Positions 33,417 to 43,472 of a DNA stretch of 64,000 nucleotides are shown one piece after another. Below the pieces are notes generated by a model. It did no database searches. It saw only the letters and a program-made list of their open reading frames with translations, and was not told the origin of the DNA. Origin of the DNA: JAEUJM01 sp964635055 (GTDB lineage: Bacteria > Actinomycetota > Acidimicrobiia > Acidimicrobiales > DATDAH01); assembly GCA_964635055.1 (NCBI GenBank), contig CAZWMT010000010.1, forward strand, positions 1 through 64,000, written 5' to 3'. Positions within the stretch are counted from its first letter, which is position 1. The number at the start of each line of letters is the position of its first letter. The position numbers were made by a program, and so were the translations under genes.

Positions 33417-36400
33417 GTGCAGGCAAGCGACTCGTCGCCGGGGCGGTGGGGCCGCTCGATCGCCGTCGCGGTCATCGGTGCCCTGCTGGCCGGGACCGTC
33501 GCGGTCGTCGGCGCCGCGCCCGCGGGCGCGGTGCCCGCTCGCCAGTTCGTCCGCTCGTGGGGCAACCCGCCCCTCGGGCCGGGTGACTTCGCCGCCCCGC
33601 ACGGTGTTGCCATCGACGCGTCGGGGCAGGTGTACGTGATCGACACGACGCAGGGCTGGGTGCAGGTCTTCACCGCCACCGGCACGCTGGTGCGGGGCTG
33701 GCCGGCGAGCGGCGGCACCCGCATCGCGCTCTCGCCCACGACCGGGAACGTGTTCGTGAGCAGCGAGTCGCTCTGCCGGGTCACCGAGTACACGCCCTTG
33801 GGCGCGATGGTGCGGAGCTACGGCACGTGCGGGCCCGCCAACGGTCAGTTCGACCGGCCGGCCAGCTTGGCGGTGGCGCCGGACGGGAGCGTGTACGTCG
33901 CCGACTACGTGAACGATCGCGTGCAGCAGTTCGACGCCACGGGCGGCTTCGTCCGGGCCTGGACGGTCGACAACGTCTACGCCATCGCCGTCGGGCAGGG
34001 CGGCGTGGTGCACGTCGGCAACTACCAGCGCACCGCCACCTACACCGCCGACGGGCAGTTGCTGCGCACGCTGGTGTCGGGTGCGACCAACAACCCGATC
34101 GGCATCGCCGCCGGGCCCGACGGTGCCACGTACGTGACGGACAGCTACGCCAACCTGGTCAAGAAATTCTCCGCCGCCGGCGCCTTCGTGACCCAGTGGG
34201 GCGGCGGCGGTCAGGGCAGCTCGGCACCCGGGTCCATCGACACGCCTGGGGGCGTCGCGGTCGCGCCGTCGGGCGACGTCTACGTCGTCGACCAGGGCAA
34301 CCGCCGGGTGCAGCGGTTCACCGACACCGGTGCCTACGTGGCCGAGTTCGGCACCTACACGCGCGACGGCAGGCTCCGAGCGCCCGCCGGCGCGGCGACC
34401 GACGCGGCGGGCAACGTGTACGTCGCCGATCAGATGAACAACCAGGTCCAGGTGTTCGACGGGGAGGGCACCTTCCTGCGCAGGTGGCGTGATGCCGGAC
34501 CGGGTCAGCGTCTCGACGGGCCGATGGGCATCGACGTCGCGGCCAACGGTGACGTCTTCGTCGCCAACTCGGGAGCGGACCGGGTCGAGCGCTACACCAG
34601 CGAGGGCCAGTGGTTGGGCACCATCGGGCAGGGGCAGTTGAGCTGGCCGACCTGGCTGGCGGTGGGGCCGAACGGACACGTGTACGTCACCGACACCACC
34701 GCGCTCCAGATCCGGGAGTTCGAGGCCAACGGCACCCTGGTCCGCTCGTTCGCACCCCGGGGAGGGACCGGCGACAGCACCGCCAGCACGCCGTGGGCGA
34801 TCACGACGGGCCCGGACGGCTCGGTGTACGTCGTGGACAAGGGCCTGTCGCGCATCCGCCAGTTCACCGCCACCGGCACCTTCGTCAGGGGATGGGGCAG
34901 CGTCGGCACGGGCGCCGGCCAGCTCACCGAGGCCAACGGCATCGCGCTGGACCCCACCGGCGACGTCTACGTCACGGACTGCGCGGGCGATCGCGTGCAG
35001 CGCTTCAGCCCGACCGGCGAGCACCTCGACGTCCTGGGCGCCCGAGGCACGGGGAACGGCCAGTTCATGTGCCCCGTGGGCATCGCCTTCTCGGGCTCCG
35101 ACCTCTACGTCGCGGACAGCAACACCGGTCAGGGCGACAGCAACGATCGCATCGAGCAGTTCGCCTACCCGCCGTCCGCGCTGCTCGACGTGACCCTGGC
35201 CGTCGACGAGACCGATGTGCTCGTGGGCGACACCGTCCACTTCCACGTCACGATCGACAACCTGGGAGAGACGACGCTGACCGGGGTGACCAGCGCCGCC
35301 TCGAACGCGGCCGACTGCACCCGGGACGTGCCCGACATCGCCGGTCTCACCACGGCCACCTTCGACTGCACGTACCAACCCACGGCCGGTGACCTCCCGC
35401 AGTTCGCCACGTCGGTCGGCATCGACACCGATCAGGGCCCGGTGGTGGCGTCGAACCCGGTCACCGTCGAGGTCGCCCACCGCATCCACCTCAGCCCGGC
35501 GCGTGAGTGGTCGGCGTCGACGTCGTCGTTGCCCGACACCGACCCCATCGCCCCCGCCGGGCCCGGCAACGGCGGGCAGGGTCTGGCGACGGACCCGTCC
35601 GGTCGGGTGTTCGTGGCCGGCAGCCGGGACTTCCGCCTGACCGCGCGGGTGGCCCGGTTCGCCGGCAACGGGGTGTTCGACACGCAGTGGGGCACCGCCG
35701 GCCAGGCCGCAGGCCAACTCTGGTACCCGGACAGCGTGGCGGTGGCGCCCGACGGCGACGTGTTCACCACCGAGTGCACCGACGTGCACCGGGTGCAGCG
35801 CTTCGCCGCCGACGGCACACCAGAGCAGGCCTGGACCGAGCCGACAGGCCCGGGCGCCGGCTGCTCACCCGCCGACGTGGCCGTGGCCCCCGACGGCACC
35901 GCCTACGTGGCCGACTCGGCCAACAACCGGATCGACCGGATCACGGGCAACGCCTACACACCGGGATGGGGCTCGTCCGGCAGCGGCCCGGGCCAGTTCA
36001 ACGGGCCGCGCGCGGTGGCGGTGGCGCCGGACGGGACCGTCTACGTCGTCGACGCCGGCAACCGCCGGGTCCAGCGCTTCTCGGCCGCCGGCGCGTTCCT
36101 GGGAGAGTTCGGCTCCAGCGGTACGGGAAACGGGCAGTTCGTCGACCCGAGGGACATCGCGGTCACCGCCGCCGGCTGGGTGCTGGTGGCCGACTTCGGC
36201 AATGCGTCCGGCGGTCGTCGGGTCCAGGTGTTCAGCCCGACCGGGACCTTCCTGGGCAAGGTCGGGGTGCGCACCGATGATCTCGCCGTCCACACCGACG
36301 CCGGCGGGAACACCCACGTCTACGTCTACCCCTTCGACGGCGACGACCCGTCGGGTGTGATCCGCGAGTACGTGGCGCCGGCGGGCGCCTACCTCACCGC

Positions 36401-38708
36401 CACCCTCACGACGGACCGCACCCAGATCGGCGTGGGCGGCACGCTCGAGTACCAACTGGCCATCGAGAACGTGGGCGACGTGCCCCTCACCGGCGTCACC
36501 GTGGACGCCGGCCCCCTGTCCGGCTGCGGGGGCGCGACCGTGGATCTGGCACCGGGGGCGAGCACGACCCGGGCGTGCACGCACCGGGCGCAGACCGGGG
36601 ACATCGGCCGCTACTACGCACGCGTCTCGGTGGACGCCGACCAGACCAGCCCCTTCCTCACGGCCAACACCGGCGTCGAGGTGCTGCTCCGCGTGGTGAA
36701 CCACTGGGGGAGCGACCGCCTGGAGTCGGCCGACGGGATCGTCGCCAACTGGGCGGGGGACGTCTACGTCACCGACTGCGACGCTCATCGGGTGCTGCAC
36801 TACCGGTCCGACGGCACGTTCGTCCGCGCCTGGGGCGCCGAGGGCACCGGCGACGGGCAGTTCTCGTGCCCAACTGACATCACCATCAACAGCGCCGGCC
36901 ACCTGCTGGTGGCGGACGCCACGCTGCGCCGGGTCCAGGAGTTCACCGCCACCGGTGGCTTCGTCCGCCGGTGGGACACCGGCACGGTCCAGAACTACGG
37001 GCGCGTGACCTCGCTCGACACCGACGACGCCGACAACGTCTACGTGGCCGACGAGGACGACGGCTTCGTCGGGCCCCCGTGCTGGTACGACCAGTGGGGT
37101 GCCTACGTCTGCACCCAGTACCCGGCCAGCCCCGCCAACAACGCGGTGCGGCGGTTCTCACCGACCGGCACGCCGGTGAGCCAGACGAGCCTGACCAACG
37201 CCGGGGGCATCGCCATCACCAGCGCCGGCGAGATGCTCGTGGCCCGCGGCCAGGGCATCCAGGTGCGGGGCGCGGGAGGTGACGTGCTGGGCACCATCAC
37301 CACGCCCCCGAACCCGACCTATCCCGACGACCCGGGCCGGGTGGCGGTCGACCGGTTCGGCTTCATCTGGGCGACCTACCCCGGTGTGGTACGGAAGTTC
37401 ACGCCTGGCGGCTTCGAGTTGGCGCGCTGGTCCATCCCCCGTGCCTTCGACATCGCCTTCGACCGCGACAACGCCTACGTCACCGACGGTGCACGCGGCG
37501 GGATCACCAAGCTCGGTGCGATCAGCGCCGGCGGAGGCACGGTCGCCGGCACGGTCACCGACGCCACCAGCGGCGCGCCGATCCCTGGTGCCCAGGTGGC
37601 GCTGCTGCGGGCGGCCGACTACTGGTTCGTCGGTGGTGCCACCGCGGCCGGCGACGGCACGTTCGAGGCCGAGGTGCCTCCCGGCACCTACTACCTGTCC
37701 GTCCTGGACCCGGCGAGGACGCACGACCCGGCCCTGTACGGCGCGCCCACGGCCGTGACCGTCACCAACGGCGGAACCGCCCACGCGGACCCGGCGCTGG
37801 CACCGAACCGGGGCGCGGTGGCCGGCACCCTCACCGAGGACGGCACGGGCGACCCCGTGACGGCGGCCTGGGCCATCGCGCTGAGCGGCACCACCGCCGC
37901 CCCCGAGATCGGGGCGGGATCGGATGCGGCCGGTCACTACCGCCTGGACGGTCTCCGACCAGGGAACCACCTGATGGTGTTCGTCGACCCGGCGGGGGGC
38001 CACGTGGCCGAGTTCCACCCGAACGCACCGGCGGCGTCGGGGGCCGTGCCGGTCCCGGTCACCGCCGGCGGCACGGCCACCGCCGACGCCGCGTTGGCGA
38101 CCCAGGCCCGTGACCCGGGCGGGGCCCTCCTCACCGGGCGGGTGCGGGGCAGGTTCAACGACGGCGGCCTCCGCTACGTCGGCAACGTCGGGGTGATCGC
38201 CCTCAGGGGGTCCGACTTCCGCTTCGTCGCGGGCACGGTCACCGACGCCGACGGGCGGTATGCGCTCGACGTGGCGCCGGGCACCTACAAGGTGGTGTTC
38301 ATCGACGGCACTGGCGATCACGCCTCCTCGTGGCACAACGGTCGCTCCTACGACCAGTTGGCCCAGGCCGATCCCGTCACCGCGCCCGCCACGGTCGACG
38401 CCGACCTCGCCCGGGTCACCGCCGAGGCCGTCGGCACGATCGACGACGAGCGGACCGGCGAGGCGCTGCCCGGCATCTGGGTGCTCGCCCTCGACGAGCA
38501 CGGCGTCGTCGCCTCGACCACCACCGACGCCGGCGGCGCCTACCAGCTGCGGAGCCTTCCGCCCGGCGACTACCGGTTCCTCTACATCGACCCCACCGGC
38601 ACCCACGCCGCGGAGTACAACAACGACACCCTGTACCCGACGGACCCGCCGCTCCAAGGCGTGGTGCCGGGCCGGTTTCTGTACCTGAGCGCGTCGCTCG
38701 GGCCCTGA
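33417..38708 (+). CDS. Giant secreted NHL-propeller protein with CARDB/DUF11-like and CnaB-like modules
   Basis: 1763 residues from GTG 33417 (a GAGGGGA ribosome site is duplicated upstream). The signal peptide ends near AGAVPA at about 41. I count 24 NHL-type blades: 12 at about 45-585, 6 at about 695-985 and 6 at about 1100-1375, which fits four six-bladed propellers. Two immunoglobulin-like linkers (TIDNLGETTLTGV and AIENVGDVPLTGV types, each with a Cys pair) separate them. Four carboxypeptidase-regulatory-like repeats form the C-terminal stalk, like the protein at the window start. Probably a surface adhesin or binding scaffold. Unlike the smaller NHL genes it lacks their promoter box and C-terminal module. 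Confidence 0.92.
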   Translation: MQASDSSPGRWGRSIAVAVIGALLAGTVAVVGAAPAGAVPARQFVRSWGNPPLGPGDFAAPHGVAIDASGQVYVIDTTQGWVQVFTATGTLVRGWPASGGTRIALSPTTGNVFVSSESLCRVTEYTPLGAMVRSYGTCGPANGQFDRPASLAVAPDGSVYVADYVNDRVQQFDATGGFVRAWTVDNVYAIAVGQGGVVHVGNYQRTATYTADGQLLRTLVSGATNNPIGIAAGPDGATYVTDSYANLVKKFSAAGAFVTQWGGGGQGSSAPGSIDTPGGVAVAPSGDVYVVDQGNRRVQRFTDTGAYVAEFGTYTRDGRLRAPAGAATDAAGNVYVADQMNNQVQVFDGEGTFLRRWRDAGPGQRLDGPMGIDVAANGDVFVANSGADRVERYTSEGQWLGTIGQGQLSWPTWLAVGPNGHVYVTDTTALQIREFEANGTLVRSFAPRGGTGDSTASTPWAITTGPDGSVYVVDKGLSRIRQFTATGTFVRGWGSVGTGAGQLTEANGIALDPTGDVYVTDCAGDRVQRFSPTGEHLDVLGARGTGNGQFMCPVGIAFSGSDLYVADSNTGQGDSNDRIEQFAYPPSALLDVTLAVDETDVLVGDTVHFHVTIDNLGETTLTGVTSAASNAADCTRDVPDIAGLTTATFDCTYQPTAGDLPQFATSVGIDTDQGPVVASNPVTVEVAHRIHLSPAREWSASTSSLPDTDPIAPAGPGNGGQGLATDPSGRVFVAGSRDFRLTARVARFAGNGVFDTQWGTAGQAAGQLWYPDSVAVAPDGDVFTTECTDVHRVQRFAADGTPEQAWTEPTGPGAGCSPADVAVAPDGTAYVADSANNRIDRITGNAYTPGWGSSGSGPGQFNGPRAVAVAPDGTVYVVDAGNRRVQRFSAAGAFLGEFGSSGTGNGQFVDPRDIAVTAAGWVLVADFGNASGGRRVQVFSPTGTFLGKVGVRTDDLAVHTDAGGNTHVYVYPFDGDDPSGVIREYVAPAGAYLTATLTTDRTQIGVGGTLEYQLAIENVGDVPLTGVTVDAGPLSGCGGATVDLAPGASTTRACTHRAQTGDIGRYYARVSVDADQTSPFLTANTGVEVLLRVVNHWGSDRLESADGIVANWAGDVYVTDCDAHRVLHYRSDGTFVRAWGAEGTGDGQFSCPTDITINSAGHLLVADATLRRVQEFTATGGFVRRWDTGTVQNYGRVTSLDTDDADNVYVADEDDGFVGPPCWYDQWGAYVCTQYPASPANNAVRRFSPTGTPVSQTSLTNAGGIAITSAGEMLVARGQGIQVRGAGGDVLGTITTPPNPTYPDDPGRVAVDRFGFIWATYPGVVRKFTPGGFELARWSIPRAFDIAFDRDNAYVTDGARGGITKLGAISAGGGTVAGTVTDATSGAPIPGAQVALLRAADYWFVGGATAAGDGTFEAEVPPGTYYLSVLDPARTHDPALYGAPTAVTVTNGGTAHADPALAPNRGAVAGTLTEDGTGDPVTAAWAIALSGTTAAPEIGAGSDAAGHYRLDGLRPGNHLMVFVDPAGGHVAEFHPNAPAASGAVPVPVTAGGTATADAALATQARDPGGALLTGRVRGRFNDGGLRYVGNVGVIALRGSDFRFVAGTVTDADGRYALDVAPGTYKVVFIDGTGDHASSWHNGRSYDQLAQADPVTAPATVDADLARVTAEAVGTIDDERTGEALPGIWVLALDEHGVVASTTTDAGGAYQLRSLPPGDYRFLYIDPTGTHAAEYNNDTLYPTDPPLQGVVPGRFLYLSASLGP

Positions 38709-38750
38709 GGACCTTGGCCTCTGTCGCTCGCGGTGGTCTGCGCGCACGAT
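38707..38750 (+). promoter_or_regulatory. Shared-regulon promoter 1 (2TM gene)
   Basis: Box GGACCTTGGCCTCT from 38709, then CACGAT at 38745, 30 nt after the box's central T. Overlaps the giant NHL gene's stop. Drives the 2TM gene at 38781. Confidence 0.55.
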
Positions 38751-38780
38751 CGGGGTGGAGACGTCGAGAGGAGGCCGGTC

Positions 38781-39074
38781 ATGGCTGACGAGGGCATCCA
38801 GGTCGAAGCAGGAGACCCGCGGACCGCCGCCATCGCCCGCTTGAAGGCGCGGCGCGAATTCGGTCAGCACGTGGTGTCGTACGTGGTGGTGAACGCCTTC
38901 CTGGTGGGCGTGTGGTTCGTCACCGGCGCGGGGTACTTCTGGCCGGTGTGGGTGATCGGTGGCTGGGGCATCGGGCTGGTGCTGCACGCGTACACCGTGT
39001 TCTTCCAGAAGCCCATCACCGAGGCCGACATCGAGCGCGAGATCCACCGCCACGGCCCGGCGGCGCCGGCCTGA
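38781..39074 (+). CDS. Small 2TM-domain membrane protein
   Basis: 97 residues from ATG 38781 with GAGAGGAGG upstream. Two membrane helices (VVSYVVVNAFLVGVWFVTGAGYFW and VWVIGGWGIGLVLHAYTVFF) follow an RRxFxxHVxxYVxVNxFL-type start, the signature of the 2TM domain family, often found beside histidine kinases or LytTR proteins. Helical charged tail ITEADIEREIHRHG. Function unknown. It carries a member of the shared promoter family found at the NHL genes. Confidence 0.88.
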   Translation: MADEGIQVEAGDPRTAAIARLKARREFGQHVVSYVVVNAFLVGVWFVTGAGYFWPVWVIGGWGIGLVLHAYTVFFQKPITEADIEREIHRHGPAAPA

Positions 39075-39219
39075 TCGCAGGCGGCCGGCGGCGTGGAGCG
39101 GCCGGATGGTGTGCGCGGTCGTAGTGATATGCGCCGTCGCAATGGCCAGGCTCCAAGGACTCGACCGGTCGACGCGGCGCTGCACGAACGGCGACAGGCG
39201 ATCGGGCGTCGGCGTCGAG

Positions 39220-40602
39220 TCAGGCCCGGCTGGTGACGAACTTGACTGTGTCCTTGACGGTCGGGTCGGTGTCGGACTTGGCGGTCACTGTCGCGGTCAG
39301 GCTCGAGCCTGCGGGGGCGGCGGTCTTCACCTTGACCACCACCGTCATCGACAGGTTGGCGCCCGGTGCGAGCGACGGGGTGCGGTAGGTGCCGGCCACG
39401 ACGGCGGCCGTGACGTTGGTGGCGCCGACCGTGTACGTGACGCCGAACGCGGTGGTGGACCCGGTGCCCTTCAGGCGCAGCACGTCGGAGGCCGGGCCGT
39501 CGTTCTGCACCTTGACGGTGTAGGTGACCGTCGAGCCCCTGGCGGCCGACCCCGAGCGGGTCTGGTTGAGGCCCGTCGAGTTGTACACGTTGTTCCCGAC
39601 GAAGCTGCCGCTGCCCTTCCTGATGAGCGCGTCCGGGCGGGGCGTGATCGCCACCCCGAACTTCTGGATGCGGTGGTTCCCGGTGTCGGCCACGTAGACG
39701 TTGCCGTCGGCGTCGATCGCGGCGCCGGACGGGACCTGGAACGCGCCGTTGCCGGACCCGAGGGTTCCCCACTTCGTGAGGAACGTGCCGGTCGAGGTGA
39801 ACTTCTGGACGCGGTTGTTGTAGCTGTCCGCGACGTAGACGTCGTTGTCGTCATCGACCCCGACACCGAAGGGCCGGTTGAACTGGCCGTTGCCGGTCCC
39901 GCTGGTGCCCCACGTGGCGACGAACCCGCCGTTCGAGCCGAACTGCTGGATGCGGTGGTTGTCGGTGTCGGCGACGTAGACGTTGCTGTTGTCGTCGACC
40001 GCCACCCCGAGCGGTGAGCGGAACTGGCCCGTGCCCGTCCCGTAGGAGCCCCACTTGGCGAGGAAGGTGCCGGTGGAGGTGAACTTCTGGACCCGGTTCC
40101 CGAACTCCTCGGTCACGTAGAGGTTGTTGCTGCTGTCCGTTGCGACGCCGATCGGTCGGTTGAACTGGCCGTCGCCCGACCCGGTGGTTCCCCATTTCGT
40201 GAGGAACGTGCCGGTCGAGGTGAACTTCTGGATCCGGTTGTTGAGGTAGTCGGCGACGTACACGTTGCCGTTGCTGTCGACGGCCACACCGCTCGGGTTG
40301 TTGAACTGGCCGTCGCCGAACCCGTAGCTGCCCCACTGGCCGAGGTAGGCGCCGCTGGCGGTGAACCTCTGGATCCGGTTGTTGCCCCCGTCGGCGACGT
40401 AGATGTTGCCGCTGCCGTCGACCGCCACGGCGAAGGGGCTGCTGAACTGGCCGTTCGCCGACCCGTAGGTGCCCCACGTGGTGAGGAACGTGGGCGGGGC
40501 CTCCGTCGCCCCGACCGGAGCGACGGCAACGACCCCCAGCATCGCCACCAACAGAGCGATCACCAGCAGGAACACGACGTCGAAGCGCGATCTCATCCTC
40601 AT
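39220..40602 (-). CDS. Secreted six-bladed NHL protein with conserved C-terminal module (NHL-1)
   Basis: 460 residues. Signal peptide VVFLLVIALLVAMLGVVAVAPVGA. Six NHL blades of about 47 residues follow, pattern WGxxGxGxGQFxxPxGVAVDxxGNVYVADxxNxRIQKF. The C-terminal module of about 130 residues reads LIRKGSGSFVGNNVYNSTG, RGSTVTYTVKVQNDG, LRLKG, GTYRTPSLAPG and ends DTVKFVTSRA; it is shared with the neighbouring NHL proteins. NHL propellers bind proteins, glycans or RNA; no catalytic site is visible. The start codon lies 13 nt after the -10-like CGACGT, so translation may be leaderless. Confidence 0.93.
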   Translation of the reverse strand: MRMRSRFDVVFLLVIALLVAMLGVVAVAPVGATEAPPTFLTTWGTYGSANGQFSSPFAVAVDGSGNIYVADGGNNRIQRFTASGAYLGQWGSYGFGDGQFNNPSGVAVDSNGNVYVADYLNNRIQKFTSTGTFLTKWGTTGSGDGQFNRPIGVATDSSNNLYVTEEFGNRVQKFTSTGTFLAKWGSYGTGTGQFRSPLGVAVDDNSNVYVADTDNHRIQQFGSNGGFVATWGTSGTGNGQFNRPFGVGVDDDNDVYVADSYNNRVQKFTSTGTFLTKWGTLGSGNGAFQVPSGAAIDADGNVYVADTGNHRIQKFGVAITPRPDALIRKGSGSFVGNNVYNSTGLNQTRSGSAARGSTVTYTVKVQNDGPASDVLRLKGTGSTTAFGVTYTVGATNVTAAVVAGTYRTPSLAPGANLSMTVVVKVKTAAPAGSSLTATVTAKSDTDPTVKDTVKFVTSRA

Positions 40603-40609
40603 GGCTTCA

Positions 40610-40654
40610 ACGTCGCGCCGGGCGCCGTGAGCGAGACAGTGCCGAAGGTCCCTT
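40610..40654 (-). promoter_or_regulatory. Shared-regulon promoter 2 (NHL-1)
   Basis: Minus strand: GGGACCTTCGGCACT box, then CGACGT (40610-40615) 30 nt after the central T and 13 nt before the ATG. Confidence 0.75.
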
Positions 40655-40676
40655 GCCCGTGGGGGCCGCCAGTCGG

Positions 40677-40821
40677 TCAGGCCCGGCTCGTGACGAACTT
40701 GACGGTGTCCCGGAAGGCGGGGTCGGCGGTCGACTTCGCGGTCAGTGTCGCGGCGAGGCTCGAGCCGACGGCTGCGGAGGCCTTGACCTTGACCTCGGCC
40801 TTGACCGTGAAGGTGGCGTTC
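40677..40821 (-). pseudogene. C-terminal fragment of an NHL-family module
   Basis: The frame reads ATFTVKAEVKVKASAAVG, SSLAATLTAKSTADP and FRDTVKFVTSRA, then stops. It is the last 47 residues of the module that ends the NHL proteins, with no propeller upstream. It lies between NHL-1 and NHL-2, so it marks a deleted or incompletely duplicated copy. Confidence 0.85.
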
Positions 40822-40906
40822 TCGGCGTTGACACGGCGCCCGCCGCGACCGAGGGCAGGGCCGTCAGGCCGGGAAGGGCCCGCACCCACCGCCCTCGTCA
40901 CCCATC

Positions 40907-40950
40907 AGAGGCCCTTCGCCTCTGCACGGCGGCCGACGGGGGCGCGACCG
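40907..40950 (+). promoter_or_regulatory. Shared-regulon promoter 3 (NHL-2)
   Basis: Box GGCCCTTCGCCTCT, then CGACCG at 40945, 29 nt after the central T and 14 nt before the ATG at 40959. Confidence 0.75.
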
Positions 40951-40958
40951 TCGAACCC

Positions 40959-43472
40959 ATGGTCGGCACGAGATTGGCACAGGCAGTCGTCCTCGTCTTG
41001 ATGCTCGCGGTCGCCGCCACCCTCGGCGCGGTGCCGGCAGCACCGGGCGTCGTGGCGTCGCCGGCGTCGGTGCCCGCTCCACCGTTCGTGGCCAGCTGGG
41101 GTGACTACGCGTCCGGCCCCGGGCTCTTCAACGATCCGGTCGGCTTGGCGGTGGCCGGTGCCGGCGACGTGTACGTGCTGGACACGCACAACGCCCGGGT
41201 CCAGGTCTTCCGCCCGGACGGGGCGTTCCTACGGATGTGGGGACGCTTGGGCCAGCAACCGGGGCAGTTCATGTACCCCGACGGGATCGCCGTCGGTCCC
41301 GATGGCTCGGTCTACGTCACGAGTGACGCACGGGTGCAGAAGTTCAGCGAGGATGGTGACTTCGTCACCGAATGGGGCACGAACGGGAGCGGCGCCGGCC
41401 AGTTCCAGGCGCCCCATGGCGTTGCGGTCGATGACGCGGGCAACGTCTTCGTGGTCGACACCATCAACCACCGCGTTCAGCGCTTCACCGACACGGGGAC
41501 GTTCGTCGGGGCGTGGGGGAGCGAGGGGAACGGGAACGGCCAGTTCGCGACCGCTACGGCGATCGCCGTCGACGGGACGGGCCAGGTCTTCGTCACCGAG
41601 CCGTACGCCCAGCGCATCCAGGTGTTCACGGTCGACGGCACGTTCGTGCGGCAGTGGTCGACCGGTTCGTCGCCGGAGGGCGTGGCCATCGGTGACGACG
41701 GGACCGTGTACGTCGCCGACGAGGCGGGCGACCAGATCCAGCGCTGGGCCGGGGACGGCACGCCGCTCGCTGGGTGGGGCGGACCTGGCGCCGGCGAGGG
41801 TCAGTTCGACAACCCGCACGGGATCGCGCTGACGCCGGGGGGCGATGTCCTGGTGTCGGAGCGGAGCACGATGTACGGCACCGACACGGGCGACCAGGAC
41901 CGCGTGCAGCGCTTCGCCCCCGACGGGACGTTCCTGGACCTGTGGGGCGGCGCCGGCCCCCTCGGTGGCCAGCTCGACGGACCACGAGGGGTGGCCATGG
42001 ATGGCGAGGGCAGCGTGTACGTGGCCGACGGGTACTGGATCCGGAAGTACCGCGCCGACCGGTCCTTCGTGACGAGGTGGCATCCTCCGGCGCCGAGTGG
42101 CCAGGTCGCCAACCCCTGGGGCGTTGCGGTGGGTCCTGACGGAAGCGTCTACGTGACCGACGTCCAGCACGACCGGGTGCAGAAGTTCACCGCGGACGGC
42201 ACGCTGATCACCGAATGGGGCTCGGAGGGGAGAGGGCCCGGAGAGTTCCAGAGCCCGCACGGGGTGGCCGTGGACGCCGCTGGCCGTGTCTTCGTCGCCG
42301 ACTCCTGGAACCACCGCATCCAACGCTTCACCGCCGCCGGGACCTACGTGCGCTCGTGGGGTGGACCGGCCGACGAGGTGCCCCGCGATGGCCAGTTCTA
42401 CCTGCCCCTCGGGGTCGCGATCGATCGCACGGGCCGGGTCTATGTCACCGATTCGGGCATCCATCGCGTGCAGGTCTTCAGCGTCAACGGGACCTTCCTG
42501 GCCAAGTGGGGCACGCAAGGGACGGGCGACGGGCAGTTCCGCCAGCCGTTCGGCATCGCGGTCGACCGGAGCGGGCGGGTGTACGTCACCGACGCCCGGT
42601 TCCCCGGCGACGAGCGAGCCTCTCTCGATCAGGTCCAGGTGTTCACCTCGACCGGGTCGTTCCTCACCCGCTGGGGAGGGACGGGAGCGGGCGCCGGCGC
42701 GTTCGACCGTCCGTACGGCATCGCGGCCGATCGGGTGGGCCGGGTGGTGACGAGCGAGTGGGGCAACGGCCGCCTTCAGGAGTTCGCCTATCCGCCTGAC
42801 GTCACTGATCCGACCGTGACCGTCCAACGCCCCGGCACCGGCGCGGTGTACGGGCAGAACCGTGTGGTCACCGCCAGCTACAGCTGCACGGACGAAGCCA
42901 CCGGATCGGGCATCGACGTCTGCGTCGGCGACGTGCCCAACGGGACGGCCCTCCCGACGTCGACCGTCGGCCCCCACACCTTCTCGGTCTTCGCTGCCGA
43001 CAACGCCGGCAACACGACAACGGTCAACCGCACCTACACCGTGGCCGCGCCCCGTCCTGATGGGCGCATCCGGCTCGGCACCCAGTCGCTGCTGGGCAAC
43101 GACCTGTACAACACCACCGCCGCGGGGCAGACCGTCACGGCTCGCACACCTCGGGGGGCCACCGTCTCGTACTTCGTGTCGGCACAGAACGACGCCCTGT
43201 TCGCGGACGCCCTGCGGCTGCGAGGCTCACCCTCGTCGCCCGCCTTCACGGTCCGCTACCTCGTCGGTGGATCCGATGTCACCGTGCCGGTGACGCGGGG
43301 CGACTACCGCACCCCTGCGCTCGCCCCTGGGTCCAGCCAAGTCGTCCGGGTCGATGTGACGGTCCGGACGACTGCACCTGCCGGGTCGGTGCTCGAGGGC
43401 ACGGTGATCGTCAAGTCCGATGGCGACGTCACCCTCAAGGACACCGTGGGCTTCACGACCCGACGGGCCTGA
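40959..43472 (+). CDS. Secreted 12-bladed NHL protein with Ig-like and C-terminal module (NHL-2)
   Basis: 837 residues from ATG 40959, chosen because a signal peptide (RLAQAVVLVLMLAVAATLGAVPA) and the shared promoter precede it; the frame opens earlier. I count 12 blades, fitting two six-bladed propellers. An Ig-like domain with Cys pairs (VVTASYSCTDEATGSGIDVC and HTFSVFAADNAGN) and the C-terminal module (RIRLGTQSLLGNDLYNTTA... DTVGFTTRRA) follow. It is the only tandem-propeller member of this cluster apart from the giant protein. Extracellular binding role inferred. Confidence 0.92.
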   Translation: MVGTRLAQAVVLVLMLAVAATLGAVPAAPGVVASPASVPAPPFVASWGDYASGPGLFNDPVGLAVAGAGDVYVLDTHNARVQVFRPDGAFLRMWGRLGQQPGQFMYPDGIAVGPDGSVYVTSDARVQKFSEDGDFVTEWGTNGSGAGQFQAPHGVAVDDAGNVFVVDTINHRVQRFTDTGTFVGAWGSEGNGNGQFATATAIAVDGTGQVFVTEPYAQRIQVFTVDGTFVRQWSTGSSPEGVAIGDDGTVYVADEAGDQIQRWAGDGTPLAGWGGPGAGEGQFDNPHGIALTPGGDVLVSERSTMYGTDTGDQDRVQRFAPDGTFLDLWGGAGPLGGQLDGPRGVAMDGEGSVYVADGYWIRKYRADRSFVTRWHPPAPSGQVANPWGVAVGPDGSVYVTDVQHDRVQKFTADGTLITEWGSEGRGPGEFQSPHGVAVDAAGRVFVADSWNHRIQRFTAAGTYVRSWGGPADEVPRDGQFYLPLGVAIDRTGRVYVTDSGIHRVQVFSVNGTFLAKWGTQGTGDGQFRQPFGIAVDRSGRVYVTDARFPGDERASLDQVQVFTSTGSFLTRWGGTGAGAGAFDRPYGIAADRVGRVVTSEWGNGRLQEFAYPPDVTDPTVTVQRPGTGAVYGQNRVVTASYSCTDEATGSGIDVCVGDVPNGTALPTSTVGPHTFSVFAADNAGNTTTVNRTYTVAAPRPDGRIRLGTQSLLGNDLYNTTAAGQTVTARTPRGATVSYFVSAQNDALFADALRLRGSPSSPAFTVRYLVGGSDVTVPVTRGDYRTPALAPGSSQVVRVDVTVRTTAPAGSVLEGTVIVKSDGDVTLKDTVGFTTRRA

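Noticed and set aside
33033..35789. Open frame of 918 codons on the minus strand
   Set aside because: It lies opposite the giant NHL gene and the start of phoD, has GHV/DVR-rich shadow composition and no motif.
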